The notes under the pieces: generated by a model
Seen by the model: the letters and a program-made list of their open reading frames with translations, nothing else
Databases searched by the model: none
What the model was told of the DNA's origin: nothing
Made by a program: the position numbers and the translations under genes
NCBI GenBank assembly: GCA_048497495.1
Contig: JAFHCF010000005.1
Coordinates: 1 to 14,670 of the forward strand
Direction: 5' to 3'
DNA length: 14,670 nt
DNA from: JAFHCF01 sp048497495
GTDB lineage: Bacteria > Pseudomonadota > Alphaproteobacteria > Rhizobiales > Ancalomicrobiaceae
Shown here: piece by piece, positions 5,029 through 12,756 of the stretch
Layout: each line of letters starts with the position of its first letter
Numbering within the stretch: the stretch's first letter is position 1

Positions 5029-7032
5029 ATGACGTTTCGGATACGCGGTCTGGCGCGGGGCGCGGCGCTCAGCATTCGCGCCCGCATCTGGGTCTTGGCG
5101 CTGGTCTCGGTGGTCGGGCTGGTCGCCGTCGGCGGGTTCTTCTGGATCGGCAACCGTGGCCTCGACGGGGCGATCGTTCGGCGCGACGCCTATTCGACCC
5201 TGGCGACGTCGGTGCGCGACATCCGCTCCGACGCGTTGCGGTTGCGCTCGACCGTGGTGGAACTGGCGGCGGATCGCAACAAGCTGACCGCCGAGCGCTT
5301 TCCCGCCGAACTCGCCGCGGCGCGCGCCGATCTCGCCCATCTTCGTGGCCTGCCGCTCGCCGGCGAGGTGGCGCGGAAGACCGACGACCTCGGGCGTCTG
5401 CTCGACGAGGCGGCGGCGCTGTTCGCCCCGCTCGAGGCCTCCTTGGCGAAGATCGGCTACACCGCGGACGAAGGGCTCGCCGGCACGCTCGCCGAGACCG
5501 CCACGCAGATCGAGGGGGCGATCCGCTCTCTGACATTGGGTGAGGGCGGCGAGCCGGCGTTCCGCCTCGCCCATGCCTTCGCGACGCTGCGGGCGACGCA
5601 GTGGCGCTACGGCGTCACCCACGACCAGGACGCGATCGGCGGCATCGACGTGGCGGCCGGCCGGGTGCAACGGGCGATCGGCAAGGCCGGGTTCGAGCCG
5701 GCGGTGGCGACCACGGTGGAGGCCGCGTTCACCCGCCATCTCGCCGCGGTGCAGGCCTGGATGAACGAGAACGGCGAGGCGATCGTCGCGCGCGACCGGC
5801 TGGTCGGCGCCTTCGATCTGATGGAGCCGGTGGTCGCCGAGGTCGACGCCTTCGCGGCGGAAGGCCTGGCGGCGGCGAACGGCGAACTGACCGCGTCGCG
5901 GGCGCGGACCCAGGCGGCGCTGGTGGTCACCATCCTGGCGGCCCTCCTCGCCGCGCTCGGGCTCTCGGTGATCACGGCGCGCTCGATCCTGGTGCCGCTC
6001 GGTCGGCTCAGGCGGTCGATGGACGCGGTCGCCGGCGGGGACACCGGAGCGCCCGTCGACGACGTCGATCGGGTCGACGAAATCGGCGAGATGGCGCGCG
6101 CCGTCGTGGTGTTCCGCGACAGCGGCGCCGAACGGGATCGCCTGTCGCGGGCCCAGATCGACGAGGCCGAGACGCGTGGGCGCAAGGCCGAGGCGGTGGC
6201 GGTCGCGGTGGCGCGCTTCGAGGCATCGGCCTCGGCGGCGTTGCGGGCCATGCGCGGCGGCGCCGAGGATCTCGGCCGGTCCTCCGCCGGGCTCGACCGG
6301 GCGGCCGGGACGGTCGGCTCGGGCGCGGATCAGGCCCGCACCGCCGTGGAGAACGCCGGACGAGACATCACCGCGGCGGGTGGGGCGACGGAGGAACTCG
6401 CCGCCTCGATCGCCGAGATCGCGACGCGCACCCGGACCTCGGACCAAGTGGCGCGCACCGCCGTCGATCAGGCGCGGCGCACCGCCGACAGGCTCGGCGA
6501 ATTCGCCGATCTCGCCCGGCGCATCGGCGCCGTGGTCGGGCTCATCCGCGACATCGCCGAACAGACCAACCTCCTGGCGCTGAACGCCACCATCGAGGCG
6601 GCCCGGGCCGGCGAGGCCGGTCGCGGCTTCGCGGTGGTGGCGAGCGAGGTCAAGGCGCTGGCGAACCAGACCGCGCGGGCGACCGAGGACATCGCCGCCC
6701 ATGTCGAGGGCATTCAATCGGCCTCGAGCGAGGCGGTGGCGGCGATCGGTTCGGTCGGCACCACGATCGACGAAATGGCGGGGATCACCGAAGCGGTCGC
6801 CCGCGCCATGTCCGAGCAGAGCGCGGCGGTGAACGCCATCGCCGAGGGCATGCACCGGGCGACGGCGGAATCCCAGCGCGGCTCGCAGGCGATCGCCGGT
6901 TCGGCCGACGGCGCGCGCGAGGCCGGTGGCATGGCGGCCGACGTCGGACGGCTGGCCGGCGATCTCGGCCGACGCGCCGAGGATCTGGCGGCGGAAGTCG
7001 ATCATTTCCTGAAGTCGATCGCGGCTGCGTGA
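5029..7032 (+). CDS. Methyl-accepting chemotaxis protein (transmembrane chemoreceptor)
   Basis: A complete 667-residue receptor. Order: short cytoplasmic N-terminus, membrane helix 1 (about 20-41), a periplasmic sensor of about 250 residues (42-294) that looks all-helical, membrane helix 2 (about 295-316), a HAMP domain (317-370, with VPLGRLRRSMDAVAGGD), then the long signalling coiled coil (about 400-660). The hairpin tip that contacts CheA and CheW is intact (DIAEQTNLLALNATIEAARA, 508-527, then GEAGRGFAVVASEVKALA, 528-545). The sensor resembles helical-bundle sensors and gives no hint of the ligand. The C-terminus (LKSIAAA) lacks the pentapeptide that tethers CheR/CheB in some receptors. 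The ATG at 5029 has GGAG about 10 nt upstream; an in-frame start at 4918 would add residues with no membrane-protein features. No che or flagellar genes are nearby, so it works with components encoded elsewhere. Confidence 0.95.
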   Translation: MTFRIRGLARGAALSIRARIWVLALVSVVGLVAVGGFFWIGNRGLDGAIVRRDAYSTLATSVRDIRSDALRLRSTVVELAADRNKLTAERFPAELAAARADLAHLRGLPLAGEVARKTDDLGRLLDEAAALFAPLEASLAKIGYTADEGLAGTLAETATQIEGAIRSLTLGEGGEPAFRLAHAFATLRATQWRYGVTHDQDAIGGIDVAAGRVQRAIGKAGFEPAVATTVEAAFTRHLAAVQAWMNENGEAIVARDRLVGAFDLMEPVVAEVDAFAAEGLAAANGELTASRARTQAALVVTILAALLAALGLSVITARSILVPLGRLRRSMDAVAGGDTGAPVDDVDRVDEIGEMARAVVVFRDSGAERDRLSRAQIDEAETRGRKAEAVAVAVARFEASASAALRAMRGGAEDLGRSSAGLDRAAGTVGSGADQARTAVENAGRDITAAGGATEELAASIAEIATRTRTSDQVARTAVDQARRTADRLGEFADLARRIGAVVGLIRDIAEQTNLLALNATIEAARAGEAGRGFAVVASEVKALANQTARATEDIAAHVEGIQSASSEAVAAIGSVGTTIDEMAGITEAVARAMSEQSAAVNAIAEGMHRATAESQRGSQAIAGSADGAREAGGMAADVGRLAGDLGRRAEDLAAEVDHFLKSIAAA

Positions 7033-7075
7033 GGGCGATGGCGGGCGACGGCGGACGACGGCGTGGGTGGGTGGT

Positions 7076-7837
7076 TCACGCCCAGCCGAGGCCGTGCGCG
7101 CCGTCCCACACCAGCTTCACCGAGATCACGGCGAGAGCGCCGAGCACCAGGCGGAAGAACAGCGTCTCGGGGATCAGGCGGGTCAGGCGGACGCCGATGA
7201 AGGTGGCGGCGACCGCCGCCGGCACCAGCACCGCCATCTTCTCGAGGTTCTCCAGCGACAACTGACCGAGATACCAATAGGGGATCAGCTTCACCGCGTT
7301 GACGATGGTGAAGAAGATGGTCGAGGTGCCGGCGAAGACCATCTTGGGCAGGCGTTGCGGCAGCACGTACATCTGATAGGGCGGCGCGCCGGAGTGGGAG
7401 ACGAAGCTGGTGAAGCCGGTGACGGCGCCCCAGAACAGGCCGCGCGGCACGTCGGCCGGCCGCGCCGCGCCGCGCACGCCGTGCCGGAGCAGGCGGTCGG
7501 AGGTGAAGGCGAGGCCGATGGCGCCGACCAGGAGCGTCACCGCGTCTTCCGACACCAGCGAGGCGGTGGCCCAGCCGATGGCGATGCCGACGATCGAGCC
7601 GGGCACCAGGATCATCAGATTGCGGCGATCGAACTCGCGGCGATAGGCCCACAGGCCGAACCAGTCGGAGACGACGAAGATCGGCAGCAGCAGCCCCGCC
7701 GCCTGGACCGGCGAGACCGCGAGCGCCAGCACCGGCACCCCGAGCATGCCGACCATCGGCAACCCGCCCTTCGACAATCCGACGAGAAAGGCGGCGGGGA
7801 GCGCGGCGAGATAGAATAGAAGCGCGGTATCGGGCAT
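7076..7837 (-). CDS. TSUP (TauE/SafE) family membrane transporter
   Basis: A 253-residue polytopic inner-membrane protein with about eight hydrophobic helices. It carries the N-terminal family mark GLSKGG (20-25), the first of two related halves, and GFTSFVSHSGAPP (141-153), which opens the second half. The TauE/SafE (DUF81) family is linked to movement of sulfur-containing or organic anions, including sulfite and sulfoacetate, but the substrate of this member cannot be told from sequence. The start at 7837 gives the usual short N-terminus before the first helix; only a weak Shine-Dalgarno is seen, and an in-frame start at 7918 adds a proline/arginine-rich segment with no membrane features. 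The gene converges on the chemoreceptor gene with 43 bp between stop codons and no clear terminator, and diverges from prpE. Confidence 0.92.
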   Translation of the reverse strand: MPDTALLFYLAALPAAFLVGLSKGGLPMVGMLGVPVLALAVSPVQAAGLLLPIFVVSDWFGLWAYRREFDRRNLMILVPGSIVGIAIGWATASLVSEDAVTLLVGAIGLAFTSDRLLRHGVRGAARPADVPRGLFWGAVTGFTSFVSHSGAPPYQMYVLPQRLPKMVFAGTSTIFFTIVNAVKLIPYWYLGQLSLENLEKMAVLVPAAVAATFIGVRLTRLIPETLFFRLVLGALAVISVKLVWDGAHGLGWA

Positions 7838-7923
7838 TCTCGGTCCGGGAGACGGGGAAGCTGGGTCGTCTTGGCGTGGGAAGCGGCTCTGGCCGGCGGA
7901 CCGGCCTCGGGAGTCCAAGTCCT

Positions 7924-7966
7924 GGAGCAGTTACCAATCTGATCGCATCAGTTCGGAAACTGCTCC
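7924..7966. repeat. RIME-like nested hairpin, copy 1
   Basis: A perfect 9-bp inverted repeat, GGAGCAGTT/AACTGCTCC (7924-7932 and 7958-7966), encloses a second perfect one, CTGAT/ATCAG around CGC (7939-7951). Dispersed intergenic palindromes with GAGCA-type ends are common in Hyphomicrobiales genomes (RIME and related elements). Membership in such a family is an inference from shape and end sequence. Confidence 0.55.
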
Positions 7967-7978
7967 GGCTCATTGTTG

Positions 7979-8027
7979 GAGCAAGTTCTCATCGACCGGA
8001 CCGATTCAGTCCGATCGGAACATGCTC
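7979..8027. repeat. RIME-like nested hairpin, copy 2
   Basis: GAGCAAGTTC (7979-7988) pairs with GAACATGCTC (8018-8027) at nine of ten positions and encloses CGGAC/GTCCG (7997-8001 and 8009-8013) around a 7-nt loop. The end GGAACATGCTCTAGA is typical of short palindromic repeats of rhizobial relatives. Its left arm resembles that of copy 1 (GGAGCAAGTT against GGAGCAGTT), so the two may be diverged copies 12 bp apart. Confidence 0.55.
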
Positions 8028-8130
8028 TAGACGATCCGACCGGGCGATGCGACCCGATACGGCACGATTCGACATTCTTGATCCGGAACACTGCGTATTG
8101 CTCATTTCGGCGTAGTCGAACGTAGCATTG

Positions 8131-8177
8131 CGAGCGGCCGGCTCGGGGTGTGAAAGCGTGTCGGCGGGGAACCGACA
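8131..8177 (+). promoter_or_regulatory. Two hairpins in the likely prpE leader
   Basis: CGAGC/GCTCG with the loop GGCCG (8131-8145) and TGTCGG/CCGACA with a 7-nt loop (8159-8177) lie just before the Shine-Dalgarno sequence GGAGGAG (8197-8203) and the ATG at 8211. Neither is followed by a U-tract, so they are not attenuators of the usual kind. They could affect mRNA stability or be chance structures of GC-rich DNA. Confidence 0.3.
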
Positions 8178-8210
8178 GAAGACTTGGGGCGGAAGCGGGA
8201 GGAGACCAGC

Positions 8211-10112
8211 ATGACGAGCCGATACGCGGACGTGTACCAGGGCTGGAAGGCCGATCCGGAGGGCTTCTGGGCCGAGGCGGCCGCCGCCATCGACTGGGTC
8301 GAGCCGTGGGACAAGGTCTTCGATCCCTCGTCCGGCCCCTATGGTCGCTGGTTCGTCGGCGCCCGGATGAACACCTGTTTCAACGCCGTCGACCGCCACG
8401 TGGCGCGCGGTCGCGCCGATCAGACGGCGATCATCTACGACAGCCCGGTGACGGGTGTGAAGGCGAAGATTTCCTACGCCGAGCTCCTGACCCGTGTCCA
8501 GGCGACCGCCGCGGCGCTCGCCGACGTCGGCGTGGTGAAGGGCGACCGCGTCATCGTCTACATGCCGATGATCCCGGAAGCGGTGGTGGCGATGTTGGCG
8601 GTGGCCCGTCTCGGCGCCATCCACTCGGTGGTCTTCGGCGGCTTCGCGCCGCGCGAGCTCTCCACCCGCATCGACGACGCCAAGCCGAAGGCGATCATCA
8701 CCGCCTCCTGCGGCATCGAGGGCAAGAAGGTGCTGGCCTACAAGCCGCTGCTCGACGAGGCGATCGAACTCTCCGCCCACAAGCCGACGGCGGTCTTCGT
8801 AACCCAGCGGCCGCAGGTCGAAGCCGAGCTGAAGGCGCCGCGCGACCATGACCTCGGCGCGCTGATCGCGGCCAACGAGGGCCGCGAGGTCGCTTGCGTG
8901 CCGGTTCTCGCCACCGATCCGCTCTACATCCTCTACACCTCGGGCACGACGGGCGCGCCGAAGGGCGTGGTGCGCGACAACGGCGGCCACGCGGTGGCGC
9001 TCGCCTGGACGATGAAGAACCACTACGGCATCGAGCCGGGCGAGGTGTTCTGGGCGGCCTCCGACGTCGGTTGGGTGGTCGGCCATTCCTACATCTGCTA
9101 CGCGCCGCTGCTGCACGGCGCCACCACCATCGTCTTCGAGGGCAAGCCGGTCGGCACCCCCGACCCGGGCACCTTCTGGCGCGTCATCTCGGAATACGGG
9201 GTCGCCGGCTTCTTCACCGCGCCGACCGCCTTCCGCGCCATCAAGAAGGAAGACCCCAACGGCGAGTTCCTGAAGAAATACGACATCTCGTGCCTGCGCA
9301 CCCTGTTCCTGGCCGGCGAGCGCGCCGATCCGGACACGGTGCAATGGGCCGAGCGTCAGGTCGGCGTGCCGGTGATCGATCACTGGTGGCAGACCGAGAC
9401 GGGTTGGGCGATCGCCGGCAATCCGGTCGGCCTCGGCCTCCTGCCGGTCAAATACGGCTCGCCGACGGTGCCGATGCCGGGCTACGACGTGCGGATCGTC
9501 GACGACGGGCTGCATCCGATGAAGCCGGGCGAGATGGGCTCGATCGTCATCAAGCTGCCGTTGCCGCCGTCCTGCCTGCCGACCCTGTGGAACGCCGATC
9601 AGCGCTTCGTCGACAGCTACCTCGTCGATTTCCCCGGCTACTACAAGACCGGCGACGCCGGCTACATGGACGAGGACGGCTACCTCTTCATCATGGCGCG
9701 CACCGACGACATCATCAATGTCGCCGGCCACCGGCTCTCCACCGGCGGCATGGAGGAGGTTCTCGCCTCCCATCAGGACGTCGCCGAATGCGCCGTCATC
9801 GGCATCCACGACGAGATGAAGGGCCAGATGCCCTGCGGCTTCGTGGTGCTCAAGGCCGGCGTGACCAAGTCGGCGGAGGACCTCGAGAAGGAGTTGGTGG
9901 CGCTGGTGCGCGCCAAGATCGGCGCGGTGGCGGCGTTCAAGGTGGCGATCACCGTCGATCGCCTGCCCAAGACCCGCTCGGGCAAGATCCTGCGCGGCAC
10001 CATGCAGAAGATCGCCGATCACCAGGACTGGAACATGCCGTCGACCATCGACGACGCGTCGGTGCTCGACGAGATCGAGGCGGCGATCCGCGAACGCGGC
10101 ATCGGCGTCTGA
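8211..10112 (+). CDS. prpE: Propionyl-CoA synthetase (propionate-CoA ligase)
   Basis: A 633-residue member of the acyl-adenylate-forming family. It activates propionate (and, less well, acetate) with ATP and CoA to the acyl-CoA through an acyl-AMP intermediate, in the cytosol. The N-terminal YDSPVTG (76-82) is typical of PrpE rather than acetyl-CoA synthetase. Further motifs: the phosphate loop YTSGTTGAPKG (242-252), WWQTETG (392-398), YKTGD (478-482) and the C-terminal PKTRSGKILRGTM (586-598), whose lysine K592 is the catalytic residue that protein acetyltransferases modify in the family. Length matches known PrpE. GGAGGAG precedes the ATG by 7 nt. No methylcitrate-cycle or propionyl-CoA carboxylase genes are in the window, so the next step is encoded elsewhere. 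Acetyl-CoA synthetase is the main alternative call. Confidence 0.93.
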   Translation: MTSRYADVYQGWKADPEGFWAEAAAAIDWVEPWDKVFDPSSGPYGRWFVGARMNTCFNAVDRHVARGRADQTAIIYDSPVTGVKAKISYAELLTRVQATAAALADVGVVKGDRVIVYMPMIPEAVVAMLAVARLGAIHSVVFGGFAPRELSTRIDDAKPKAIITASCGIEGKKVLAYKPLLDEAIELSAHKPTAVFVTQRPQVEAELKAPRDHDLGALIAANEGREVACVPVLATDPLYILYTSGTTGAPKGVVRDNGGHAVALAWTMKNHYGIEPGEVFWAASDVGWVVGHSYICYAPLLHGATTIVFEGKPVGTPDPGTFWRVISEYGVAGFFTAPTAFRAIKKEDPNGEFLKKYDISCLRTLFLAGERADPDTVQWAERQVGVPVIDHWWQTETGWAIAGNPVGLGLLPVKYGSPTVPMPGYDVRIVDDGLHPMKPGEMGSIVIKLPLPPSCLPTLWNADQRFVDSYLVDFPGYYKTGDAGYMDEDGYLFIMARTDDIINVAGHRLSTGGMEEVLASHQDVAECAVIGIHDEMKGQMPCGFVVLKAGVTKSAEDLEKELVALVRAKIGAVAAFKVAITVDRLPKTRSGKILRGTMQKIADHQDWNMPSTIDDASVLDEIEAAIRERGIGV

Positions 10113-10136
10113 AGAGTTACGGGAGGAAGACGGGGG

Positions 10137-10174
10137 GGCCCGGTCACCGAAAGGTGGCCGGGCCGCACTCGTTT
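10137..10174 (+). terminator. Probable prpE terminator
   Basis: A 12-bp stem (GGCCCGG/CCGGGCC, one T-G pair, CACC/GGTG) is capped by a GAAA tetraloop (10137-10164), 25 bp after the prpE stop codon. The following tract (GCACTCGTTTC) is poor in T, so termination may be partial. It lies between convergent genes. Confidence 0.7.
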
Positions 10175-10186
10175 CGGGGGGCGGAG

Positions 10187-11023
10187 TCAACCATCGAACA
10201 GCGCCGCGTGCACCGCCCGCCAGCTTTCGCGATCGGGGGCGAGCAGCAGGCCGCCGCCGATGTCGGTCGGAAGATACGGGGTGCCGTCGAGTTTGGCGGA
10301 GAAGCCGCCGGCCTCGGCGTGGATGAGTGCGCCGGCGAGGTGATCCCAGGGCATCAGCTTGGCGTAGAGCAGCACGTGGCAGCCGCCGCTCGCCGCCAGG
10401 CGATATTCGTGGGCGGCGTTGCGATAGCCGTAGCCGGCGGCGAGCCGCGGCATGCGGGCGGCGACGGTCTCGCGCGGGCCTTCCGGCAGATAGGACCAGG
10501 AGAGCGAGCCGTGCATCGCCGCCACCTCGGCCGGGGCGGCGACCTTCAGCGGCTGGTCGGGTCGGCCGTCGCGAAACACCGTGCGGGCGCCGGCGCCCTT
10601 GCGGGCGCAGGCGTAATCGCCGCAGATCGGATCGTAGATGATGCCGGCGACCGTCTCGCCGTCGGCGACGACGGCGGCCATGACGCCGAAGAGTGGCAGG
10701 TCGTTGGCGAAGTTGAAGGTGCCGTCGATCGGGTCGACGACGATCGCCAGGCTCGCCCCGGCGATCAGACCGATGCGTGCGGGGTCGGCGGCGACCGATT
10801 CCTCGCCGACGAAGACGGCGCCGGGAAAGCGCGTCGCCACCCGGGCGGCGATGAAGCGCTCGGCTTCCCGGTCGGCGATGGTGACGAGGTCCTGCGGGCC
10901 CGATTTGGTGGCGACGTCGTCGAGGCCGAGCCGCTTGAAGCGCGGCAGGATCTCTCGATCGGCGGCGTCGATCAGGATGGCGGCGAGATCGGAGAGATCG
11001 GCGTCGGAGAAGGTCGTGGGCAT
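10187..11023 (-). CDS. Inositol-monophosphatase-family phosphatase
   Basis: A 278-residue protein of the magnesium-dependent, lithium-sensitive phosphatase superfamily. All metal-site motifs are present: GEE (73-75), DPIDGT (97-102) and, near the C-terminus, WDHLAG (226-231) followed by EAGG (237-240). Known members split inositol monophosphate, 3'(2'),5'-bisphosphate nucleotides (CysQ), fructose 1,6-bisphosphate or histidinol phosphate (HisN-type). The sequence alone does not decide between these; a histidinol-phosphatase or inositol-monophosphatase role is most often assigned to similar alphaproteobacterial proteins. The start at 11023 gives the normal family N-terminus; the ribosome binding site is weak. 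It converges on prpE and lies 115 bp downstream of the one-pass membrane protein gene on the same strand; an imperfect inverted repeat, GACGGA/TCCGTC (11078-11099), sits in that gap. Confidence 0.9.
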   Translation of the reverse strand: MPTTFSDADLSDLAAILIDAADREILPRFKRLGLDDVATKSGPQDLVTIADREAERFIAARVATRFPGAVFVGEESVAADPARIGLIAGASLAIVVDPIDGTFNFANDLPLFGVMAAVVADGETVAGIIYDPICGDYACARKGAGARTVFRDGRPDQPLKVAAPAEVAAMHGSLSWSYLPEGPRETVAARMPRLAAGYGYRNAAHEYRLAASGGCHVLLYAKLMPWDHLAGALIHAEAGGFSAKLDGTPYLPTDIGGGLLLAPDRESWRAVHAALFDG

Positions 11024-11138
11024 GAGCGGGTCTCGACTTTCCTTGGAGAAGGTGTCGATCCTCTAGGCGTCTTCGGTGACGGATGCGAGGCGCTCCGTCG
11101 CCCTCGGGCGCGGGCCTCCCATGCGCGAAGCGATTCCG

Positions 11139-11501
11139 TCACTTCCCCGTCGCCAGATCCAACCGCCGGATCACCTTCATCGTCTCGAGGTCGACGACCA
11201 GGATCGCGACACCCTTCGGGCTCTCCACCGTCACCGTCATGCGGTTGCCGTCGAGGCGGGTCGAGGCGACGCGGCCGCCCTCGGGCATCGGCAGTTCGGT
11301 GACGATCGGACGATCCCAGACGACGGCGGGCTTCACATCGACCTTGGTGACGCGATAGAAGATCGCTGCGAAGACGGCGACGAGGCCGAGCACCATCACG
11401 CCCGACGACCAGAACAACAGTCGTTTCAGCTTGGCCTGGAGGCGGAGCTGGGCGGCGTCGAGGGGCTTGTCGTCTTCGTCTTCGAAATTCGGATTGGTCA
11501 T
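11139..11501 (-). CDS. Small one-pass membrane protein (DUF6476-like)
   Basis: A 120-residue protein. It has a charged cytoplasmic N-terminus (1-28, with DEDDKPLD), one hydrophobic helix (about 29-49, FWSSGVMVLGLVAVFAAIFY) and a C-terminal part of about 70 residues that is probably periplasmic and beta-rich (PMPEGGRVAS, TVTVESPKG, ILVVDLETMKV). The layout and its place beside an RluA-type pseudouridine synthase fit the uncharacterised alphaproteobacterial family DUF6476; that assignment is from memory of the family, not a search. Function is unknown. The ATG at 11501 is preferred because the long in-frame extension upstream, to 12614, is simply antisense to the pseudouridine synthase gene. 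Start codons of the two divergent genes are only 24 bp apart. Confidence 0.82.
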   Translation of the reverse strand: MTNPNFEDEDDKPLDAAQLRLQAKLKRLLFWSSGVMVLGLVAVFAAIFYRVTKVDVKPAVVWDRPIVTELPMPEGGRVASTRLDGNRMTVTVESPKGVAILVVDLETMKVIRRLDLATGK

Positions 11502-11525
11502 CGGCGGTCGAGGTCTCGTGAAATC

Positions 11526-12704
11526 ATGGTCAGAGAGACGAAGCGTGAACGGATGGAACGCAAGGCGGCGGAAGAGGCGCTGAGCCTCGTCGCGCCGGAG
11601 CCGGCGTCCGTGGTCGACGACGTCCTCGACGATTTCGAGGTCGAGGCTGAGGTCGAGGTCGCCGCGCCGGGTGCCGGGCCGTTCGAGATCGTCATCGAGG
11701 CCGAGGCCCTCCCCGAACGTCTCGACGCGGCTCTGGCGCGCCGGATCTCCACCCTGTCCCGGTCGAGGCTGAAGAGCCTGATCGGCGAGGGCCGGGTGAC
11801 GATCGACGGCGCGACCGTAGTCGACGCCTCGCGCAAGATCAACGCGGGCGCGCGGGTGATCGTCGATCTTCCGGCGCTCACCTCGGCCGTGCCGCAGCCG
11901 GAGGCGATCCCGCTCACGGTGCTCCACGAGGACGACGAGGTCATCGTCGTCGACAAGCCGGCAGGGCTCGTCGTCCATCCCGGTGCCGGCAACTGGTCGG
12001 GCACGCTGGTCAACGCGCTGCTCGCCCATTGCAAGGGCTCGCTCTCCGGCATCGGCGGGGTCGAGCGGCCGGGCATCGTCCATCGGCTCGACAAGGACAC
12101 GTCCGGCGTCATGGTGGTGGCGAAATCCGACCGGGCGCACAAGAGCCTCGCCGCCCAATTCGCCGACCATGGCCGCACCGGCGCGCTGGAGCGGGCCTAT
12201 CTGGCGATCGTCTGGGGGGTGCCGAAGCTCAACGAGGGGACGATCACCACCGAGATCGGTCGCGATCCGCGCAATCGCCAGGCGATGGCGGTGGTGAAGT
12301 CGGGCGGACGCGAGGCGATCACCCATTTCGAGGTGCTGGAGATCTTCGGCGCCCCGCGCTCCGGCGCCAAGATCCGCGAGGTGGAGGCGGGGCCGGTGGC
12401 GAGCCTGATCGAATGCCGGCTGGAGACGGGACGCACCCACCAGATCCGCGTCCACTTCGCCCACATCGGCCATCCGCTGCTCGGCGACGACCTCTACGGC
12501 TCGGGCTTCCGCACCAAGCTCGACAAGCTCGACCGGATCGCGCCGGAAGTGGCGGCGGCGCTGCGCGAACTCGGGCGGCAGGCGCTGCACGCCCGCCTCC
12601 TGGCCTTCGATCATCCGGTGAAGAAGAACAAGACGATGAGCTTCGAGAGCGATCTGCCGGAGGACATGGAACGGTTGGTCGAGGCGCTGCGGACGCTCGA
12701 TTGA
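11526..12704 (+). CDS. RluA-family 23S rRNA pseudouridine synthase (RluD-like)
   Basis: A 392-residue enzyme that converts uridine to pseudouridine in ribosomal RNA. It has an S4 RNA-binding domain (about 62-115, with LSRSRLKSLIGEGRVTIDG) and the catalytic domain (about 128-365), with the active-site motif HRLDKDTSG (186-194; catalytic aspartate D189) and the conserved RTHQIRVHFAHIGHPLLGD (303-321). The S4 domain favours the RluD/RluC branch over RluA itself; the exact target uridines are not deducible. Residues 1-55 are an unusual extension, basic at first and then acidic (DDVLDDFEVEAEVEV), ahead of the normal S4 start. An ATG at 11553 is an alternative start nine residues in. The gene diverges from the DUF6476-like gene across 24 bp and is followed by a terminator. 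Confidence 0.93.
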   Translation: MVRETKRERMERKAAEEALSLVAPEPASVVDDVLDDFEVEAEVEVAAPGAGPFEIVIEAEALPERLDAALARRISTLSRSRLKSLIGEGRVTIDGATVVDASRKINAGARVIVDLPALTSAVPQPEAIPLTVLHEDDEVIVVDKPAGLVVHPGAGNWSGTLVNALLAHCKGSLSGIGGVERPGIVHRLDKDTSGVMVVAKSDRAHKSLAAQFADHGRTGALERAYLAIVWGVPKLNEGTITTEIGRDPRNRQAMAVVKSGGREAITHFEVLEIFGAPRSGAKIREVEAGPVASLIECRLETGRTHQIRVHFAHIGHPLLGDDLYGSGFRTKLDKLDRIAPEVAAALRELGRQALHARLLAFDHPVKKNKTMSFESDLPEDMERLVEALRTLD

Positions 12705-12716
12705 GGCGGAGCCACA

Positions 12717-12748
12717 TCGGGGCGCATCGCGCGCGCCCCGACCTTTCT
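12717..12748 (+). terminator. Terminator of the pseudouridine synthase gene
   Basis: A perfect 9-bp stem, TCGGGGCGC/GCGCCCCGA (12717-12725 and 12733-12741), with a 7-nt loop, is followed by CCTTTCT. It starts 13 bp after the stop codon and lies between convergent genes. Confidence 0.75.
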
Positions 12749-12756
12749 CCGAGGCC

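Larger units (their letters stand above)
7838..8210. other. Divergent intergenic region between the TSUP transporter and prpE (373 bp)
   Basis: No credible gene is present. The stretch is a series of stem-loops: GGCCGG/CCGGCC with a 4-nt loop (7891-7906), the two RIME-like nested hairpins (7924-7966 and 7979-8027), CGAGC/GCTCG (8131-8145) and TGTCGG/CCGACA (8159-8177). I could not assign -35/-10 boxes for either flanking gene with confidence. Confidence 0.65.

Noticed and set aside
7035..7075. G-rich run between the chemoreceptor and transporter genes as a G-quadruplex
   Set aside because: Only two-G or three-G tracts are present and not enough of the longer ones; similar runs are frequent in DNA of this composition.
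5011..7265. Long frames across the chemoreceptor gene (5011-7005 minus; 5601-7265 plus)
   Set aside because: Same shadow effect; the plus-frame chemoreceptor has membrane helices, HAMP and the signalling tip, and the others have nothing recognisable.
7989..11302. Very long open frames antisense to or out of frame with prpE (7989-10190 minus, 733 codons; 8894-11302 plus, 802 codons)
   Set aside because: The translations are low-complexity, rich in R, G, H and D, with no motifs. They overlap a gene whose full catalytic motif set is intact. They result from GC-rich codon bias.
11502..12614. In-frame 5' extension of the DUF6476-like gene up to 12614
   Set aside because: This part is antisense to the pseudouridine synthase catalytic domain and has no domain features; the normal family start is at 11501.
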